Below, in pieces: positions 6,658 through 10,041 of a stretch of 10,041 nucleotides of DNA. Origin of the DNA: Burkholderiales bacterium (GTDB taxonomy: Bacteria > Pseudomonadota > Gammaproteobacteria > Burkholderiales > Burkholderiaceae); NCBI GenBank assembly GCA_903643055.1, contig CAHJWV010000545.1:1-10041 (forward strand), read 5' to 3'. The notes beneath the pieces are model-generated. The model was not told the origin of the DNA. It searched no databases and was given only the letters and a program-made list of their open reading frames with translations. Made by a program: the position numbers and the translations under genes. Numbering within the stretch: the first letter of the stretch is position 1; the number at the start of each line of letters is the position of its first letter.

Positions 6658-7568
6658 AGCGAGAAGCGCTGCAGGCGCCGTTGAACCACGAAGAAGTAGA
6701 GCGCCACGCCGCACAGGATCACGAGAAACATCATCGTCGCCAGCGCCGCGCCCATCGTGGCGCTGCCCACTTGCGATTGATAGCCGAAGAAGGTCCGGTA
6801 GAAGAGGGTGCCCAGCAAATCGGTCCTGAAGTTCGGGCCGGCAAGCGCGCCCTTGATCGAATAGATCAGATCGAAGGCGTTGAAGTTGCCGACGAAGGTC
6901 AGGATGTTGACGAGGCCGAGCGTGGGCAGGATCAGCGGCAGGCGGATCGACCAGAAGATCTTCCAGGGGCTCGCGCCTTCGACTTCGGCGGCTTCGGTGA
7001 TGTCGGCCGGAATGGCAATCAGCGCGGCATAGATCAGCATCATCGGAATGCCGACGAATTGCCATACCGAGATCAGCGCGATGGTGGCCAGCGCAGTCTC
7101 TTCCATGCCCAGCCACGGGCCGAAGGCGTCTTGCAGCCCGACGAACCCGAGCAGCTTTTCGGCCACACCCCACAGCGGCGACAGGATCAGCTGCCAGCTG
7201 AAGCCAATGACGACGACCGACAGCAGCGTCGGCAGGAACAGCACGGTGCGGTAAGCACTGCTGCCACGCAGCTTGCGCAATGACAGCAGCGAGGCCAGCA
7301 GCAGCGCGATCGGGTTCTGCACCAGCGAATGAATGCCGAAGAAAACGAGGTTGTTGCGCATCGCATTGCGGAAGCTGTCGAACCAGTCCGCATCAAACAG
7401 CAGCTTGCGGAAATTCGCCAGGCCGACGAATGCGACCCCGCCTTCGGCATCGGTGCCGTACAGGCCGAGGCGCAGCGTGTCGGCCAGCGGCCAGGCACTG
7501 AACGCGGTGTAGATCAGCAAGGCCGGTGCGAGAAACACCAGCACATGCCAGCCGAAGCGTTGCTTCAT
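6654..7568 (-). CDS. Carbohydrate ABC transporter permease (MalF/UgpA type, CUT1)
   Basis: A 304-residue inner-membrane permease. The first membrane span is at about residues 8-29, and further hydrophobic segments lie near 73-95, 107-130, 157-185, 212-235 and 273-295, giving six in all. The EAA coupling loop is EAAEVEG (192-198) followed by LP at 210-211, which contacts the ATPase. Length and single-domain layout fit the UgpA/MsmF subgroup rather than E. coli MalF, which has a long N-terminal extension. It starts 43 nt after the binding-protein stop, with only a weak SD-like GGCGAGA upstream of ATG 7568. Its stop overlaps the start of the second permease. Confidence 0.95.
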   Translation of the reverse strand: MKQRFGWHVLVFLAPALLIYTAFSAWPLADTLRLGLYGTDAEGGVAFVGLANFRKLLFDADWFDSFRNAMRNNLVFFGIHSLVQNPIALLLASLLSLRKLRGSSAYRTVLFLPTLLSVVVIGFSWQLILSPLWGVAEKLLGFVGLQDAFGPWLGMEETALATIALISVWQFVGIPMMLIYAALIAIPADITEAAEVEGASPWKIFWSIRLPLILPTLGLVNILTFVGNFNAFDLIYSIKGALAGPNFRTDLLGTLFYRTFFGYQSQVGSATMGAALATMMFLVILCGVALYFFVVQRRLQRFSL

Positions 7569-7611
7569 CGCGGTCTCGCCATGACTGTGTCAAACGTCAT
7601 CAAGGCCGAAC

Positions 7612-8862
7612 TCAAGGCGCCGGCTTGTACCACTTGGCAAAGCCGGTCTGGATGCGCTGAGCGGCATCCTTGGGCGCCATCTTGCCGTTGAGCACTTGCG
7701 AGTTCACGGTCCACAGCTCGTTTTCCATGCTCGGCTCGCCACGGTTCAGGATCTGCGCGTTCAGGCGGATCGTCGACTTGCACTGGCCGCGCCAGCCGAC
7801 CATCTGCTTGGCCACCGGGTCTTTGACGTCGATCGCATGTTTGGAGAGCGAGAAGAAGCCGGTCGCCTTGTTGGTGTACAGGTCGGCGAATTCTTTCGAG
7901 GCCAACCAGTCGAGGAAGACCTTGGCATCTGCCTTGTTCTTGCTCTTGCTGCTGATGCCCATGCCGATGTCGGTGTGGTCGGAGATGTAGCAGGCGTCAC
8001 CAGCCTTGCGCACCGGCGGCGGGAAAGCGCCGAAGTCGATCAGCCCGTCTTTCTGGAAGTAGGCGATGTCCCAGGAGCCGGTCGGGTAGACCGCGGCCTT
8101 GCCGGCGTTGAAGAGGTTCTGCGAATCGCTGTAGGTCTGGGCCTGGTAGCCCTTCGGCAGATAAGCGCTCCACTTGGCGATCGCGGTCCAGGCGTCGACG
8201 AACTCCGGGTCGGTGAACTTCTTCTTGCCGGCGATCAAAGCGCGACGGCCTTCTTCGCCATGCCAATAGTTCGGGCCGATGCCGGTGAAGACGATCTGGC
8301 TCGTCTCCCATTGGTCGGCGGTGCCCAGCGCGATCGGGGCGTATTTGCCGGAAGCCTTGACCTTGTCGAGCACGCCGAAGAACTCGGCTTCGGTGGCGGG
8401 CGGTGCGAGCTTGAGTTCGGCGAAGATCTTCTTGTTATAGAAGAAGCCGTGGATCACCGAGGCCATCGGCATGCAGTAAGTGTCTTTGCCGTCATCGGTC
8501 TGCCAGGCCACGCGGGCGGAATCAGGAAAGTTGGCCAGGCCCGCTTCGCCGTTGAGCTTGTCGAGCTGGCCCTTTTTGTAGAGATCGAGCGAGACATCGA
8601 AAGGCCGGCAGGTGATCAGATCGCCAGCGGTGCCTGCCGCCAGGCGCGCATTGAGCACCGAGTTGTATTCGGGCGGCGAGGTCGGTGTGAACTTGACGGT
8701 GATGCCGGGGTGCGCTTTCGCGAACGCGGGCAGCAGCACTTCGTCCCACAAGGCCTTGTCATCGGTGCGCCAGCTTTCGATGACCAGCGAGCCGGCATGC
8801 GCCTGGGCGAGGCTGCAGGTGGCAAGAACGGCGGTAAGCGCAAGGCGCATGCAAAGCTTCAT
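7612..8862 (-). CDS. Sugar ABC transporter substrate-binding protein (CUT1, extracellular family 1)
   Basis: A 416-residue periplasmic binding protein that captures the sugar and delivers it to the two permeases. It has a cleavable signal peptide, K2 and R6 followed by a hydrophobic stretch and AHA (21-23) before the mature start GSLVIESW. The opening pattern, a short beta strand with ESW, an alpha-helix ending AFAKAHPGITV, then SPPEYNSVLNARLAAGTAGDL, is typical of MalE/UgpB-like family 1 binding proteins. ATG 8862 is chosen for the signal peptide and for GGAGA 7 nt upstream; the longer frame to 8985 adds only a non-hydrophobic tail. It heads the four-gene operon. No hydrolase, kinase or regulator is adjacent, so the ligand (oligosaccharide, glucoside or glycerophosphodiester) stays open. 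Confidence 0.95.
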   Translation of the reverse strand: MKLCMRLALTAVLATCSLAQAHAGSLVIESWRTDDKALWDEVLLPAFAKAHPGITVKFTPTSPPEYNSVLNARLAAGTAGDLITCRPFDVSLDLYKKGQLDKLNGEAGLANFPDSARVAWQTDDGKDTYCMPMASVIHGFFYNKKIFAELKLAPPATEAEFFGVLDKVKASGKYAPIALGTADQWETSQIVFTGIGPNYWHGEEGRRALIAGKKKFTDPEFVDAWTAIAKWSAYLPKGYQAQTYSDSQNLFNAGKAAVYPTGSWDIAYFQKDGLIDFGAFPPPVRKAGDACYISDHTDIGMGISSKSKNKADAKVFLDWLASKEFADLYTNKATGFFSLSKHAIDVKDPVAKQMVGWRGQCKSTIRLNAQILNRGEPSMENELWTVNSQVLNGKMAPKDAAQRIQTGFAKWYKPAP

Positions 8863-9077
8863 CTCGATGTCTCCAGAGAGGTCAGGGGTGGCCTCGCCTG
8901 ATGCGGGCAGGGCCTTGGCAAAAGCGCACAAGGTACCATGGGCCGGGCCTTGCGCAGGCCTGCGCCAGCTTCGTTGAAACGGCACAACAGGCTTTGTTTT
9001 CGACCGCCCTTCAGAGCGAAGCCCCGGGCTTGCCGAGGTGCGCTGGCGTTACACATTTGAACCTTGTCGAGCCGACG
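8863..9077. promoter_or_regulatory. Divergent control region of the sugar importer and the lipoprotein gene
   Basis: 215 bp separate the two divergently read start codons, so both promoters should lie here. I cannot place a good sigma-70 promoter on either strand. The clearest element is a perfect 14-bp palindrome, GCGCAGGCCTGCGC (8952-8965), about 90 bp upstream of the binding-protein start. It lacks the central CG and AT-rich flanks usual in LacI-family sugar operators and could be chance in GC-rich DNA. A looser repeat, CCTTG (8913-8917) with CAAGG (8929-8933), lies nearer the importer. Confidence 0.5.
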
Positions 9078-9596
9078 ATGAACCGACCGAACCCTGCCAG
9101 ACGCAACGCAGCCCTCGTGCTGTGGATGTCCGTGTTGATCAGCGCTTGCGCCACCTACGGCCCGCAATCGCTGCCGCCCGGTGCCAGCATCGGCAGCGTG
9201 ACACAGTCACTCGGCCCACCGACCGCGGACATGGCGCTGCCGGCAGGCGGGCGCCGGCTGGAGTACGCCCGCGGCCCTTACGGCAAGCACACCTACCTGC
9301 TCGATTTTGATGACGCGGGCCGGCTGCTGCGCTGGGAACAGGTGCTAACCGAGGCCAATTTCAATGCCATCCGCGCCGGTATGACGAGCGATGAGGTGCT
9401 GATGCGGATCGGCCATGCGTCCGAGACCGGCTATGTGGGCTGGCAGAAGCAGATCGTCTGGTCGTACCGCTACGAGTCGCCGTTCTGCCAATGGTTTCGG
9501 ATCGGCATCGACACCCAAGGCCGCGTGGTCGACACGCTGTATGGCCCCGACCCGCAATGCGACGATAACGACAGTTTTCCATTTTCTCGAAGGTAA
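9078..9596 (+). CDS. Outer-membrane-type lipoprotein with two BamE/SmpA-like repeats
   Basis: A 172-residue lipoprotein. After a basic N-terminus (R3, R8, R9) comes a hydrophobic stretch ending in the lipobox ISAC, with lipidated Cys C24. The mature part consists of two similar modules about 66 residues apart. Each has Gly-x(5)-Val-x(4)-Gly (G35/V41/G46 and G101/V107/G112), an aromatic strand (Y63 and Y130) and D-x-x-G-R (78-82 and 145-149). This resembles the small BamE/SmpA-OmlA fold, whose members sit in the outer membrane and help assembly or envelope integrity. BamE itself has one such module, so this is a relative, not BamE proper. C137 and C161 could form a disulfide. ATG 9078 is fixed by the signal peptide; the SD is weak. 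It precedes the YffB-like gene by 3 nt. Confidence 0.8.
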   Translation: MNRPNPARRNAALVLWMSVLISACATYGPQSLPPGASIGSVTQSLGPPTADMALPAGGRRLEYARGPYGKHTYLLDFDDAGRLLRWEQVLTEANFNAIRAGMTSDEVLMRIGHASETGYVGWQKQIVWSYRYESPFCQWFRIGIDTQGRVVDTLYGPDPQCDDNDSFPFSRR

Positions 9597-9599
9597 GCG

Positions 9600-9953
9600 A
9601 TGAGCATCACGGTCTATGGCATTCCCAACTGCGACACCGTCAAGAAGGCCTGTGCCTGGCTGGCCGATCATGACACCAGCGTGGCGTGGCACGACTACAA
9701 GAAACAGGGCGTGCCCACCGATGCACTCGATGCCTGGCTCGCGGCACTCGGCTGGGAGAAGCTGATCAATCGCCAAGGTACGACCTGGCGCAAGCTCGAT
9801 GGTGCCGCGCAAGCCGCCGTCGTCGACACGGCTTCAGCCAAAGCCTTGATGCTGAGCCAGCCGAGCGTGATCCGCCGCCCCGTTGTTCAATGGGCCGATG
9901 GGCAGATCACCGCCGGCTTCAGCGATGAGCTGTTCACTCAGCGGCTGGGTTAG
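9600..9953 (+). CDS. yffB: YffB/ArsC-family reductase-like protein
   Basis: A 117-residue thioredoxin-fold protein of the ArsC/Spx family, the same length as E. coli YffB (about 118). It begins with the family's YGIPNCDTVKKA; the single conserved Cys is C11. It also carries GTTWRKL in the middle and the RRP turn at 92-94, all shared with YffB. Known relatives include arsenate reductase and the regulator Spx, but YffB members have no settled arsenate reductase role, and no other arsenic gene is present here. The start is set by GAAGG just upstream of ATG 9600, the SD lying in the last codons of the lipoprotein gene, whose stop is 3 nt before. The pair is therefore co-translated. A link between lipoprotein and reductase function is not evident. 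Confidence 0.9.
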   Translation: MSITVYGIPNCDTVKKACAWLADHDTSVAWHDYKKQGVPTDALDAWLAALGWEKLINRQGTTWRKLDGAAQAAVVDTASAKALMLSQPSVIRRPVVQWADGQITAGFSDELFTQRLG

Positions 9954-9976
9954 CCGCGCGGCTTGCCAAACTCAGC

Positions 9977-10041
9977 TCAGGCGGCGATCGCCTCGGCCTG
10001 ATCGATGGCATAACGCGGCCGGGCCGCTGTATCTCGGAGTG
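9977..10041 (-). CDS. Possible C-terminus of a gene running out of the window
   Basis: Read on the minus strand, the last bases give an open frame ending ...RPRYAIDQAEAIAA and TGA at 9979-9977. Composition (Ala-rich helix, no Arg/Pro/Ser shadow bias) looks like a real protein end, and it would be convergent with the YffB-like gene with a 23-bp gap. Only about 20 residues are visible, so neither the family nor the reality of the gene can be confirmed. Confidence 0.4.
   Translation of the reverse strand, partial: LRDTAARPRYAIDQAEAIAA

Noticed and set aside
6658..7173. Long N-terminal extension of the second permease (frame open to 7173)
   Set aside because: It overlaps the first permease gene almost wholly, is Arg/His-rich without membrane segments, and the GTGA overlap at 6657 gives a normal-length permease.
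7696..8901. 401-residue plus-strand open frame
   Set aside because: It is antisense to the binding protein, has no family resemblance and no ribosome binding site; long antisense frames are expected in GC-rich coding DNA.
9600..9953. True arsenate reductase / arsenic resistance locus
   Set aside because: The sequence is closer to YffB than to plasmid ArsC, and no arsB, arsR or acr3 gene is nearby.
1..10041. CRISPR array, insertion sequence or phage module
   Set aside because: No regularly spaced repeats, transposase motifs, terminal inverted repeats with target duplication or phage structural genes were seen on reading both strands.

Overview
The window looks like a chromosomal stretch from a high-GC betaproteobacterium, most likely order Burkholderiales. 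This rests on general family resemblance (the tRNA end, a CUT1 sugar importer, a YffB-type reductase, GC-rich third codon positions that create many long antisense ORFs); no marker fixes the genus.

Layout, left to right. Bases 1-36 are the 3' end of a tRNA (probably elongator Met), followed by a strong hairpin terminator. On the minus strand lies a two-gene unit, a short-chain dehydrogenase/reductase (931-1716) followed by a TetR-family repressor (270-923, TTG start). Its promoter carries two matching perfect 13-bp palindromes, one exactly in the -35/-10 spacer and one just past the expected transcription start, so the unit is probably autorepressed. A gene-poor, more AT-rich stretch (about 1790-2331) follows. 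Then comes a secreted protein (2332-3498) that joins a beta/gamma-crystallin-like N-terminal domain to a domain with an HEVGH zinc-peptidase motif; this gene is visibly less GC-rich than its right-hand neighbours and ends in a strong hairpin terminator.

Next is an exonuclease III homologue (3833-4615, plus strand). Convergent to it is a complete four-gene CUT1-type carbohydrate ABC importer on the minus strand, in transcription order: binding protein (8862-7612), permease (7568-6654), permease (6657-5803, overlapping the previous stop as GTGA), ATPase (5786-4677). No sugar hydrolase or regulator sits beside it, so the sugar is not identified. Divergent from the binding protein is a two-gene unit on the plus strand: a lipoprotein made of two BamE-like repeats (9078-9596) and, 3 nt later, a YffB/ArsC-family reductase (9600-9953). 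The last 65 bases look like the C-terminus of a minus-strand gene that runs out of the window.

Most of the window is ordinary metabolism and transport. The parts most worth a second look are the crystallin-metallopeptidase fusion and the double-operator promoter of the SDR-TetR unit. I see no CRISPR array, insertion sequence, phage gene or obvious defence system.
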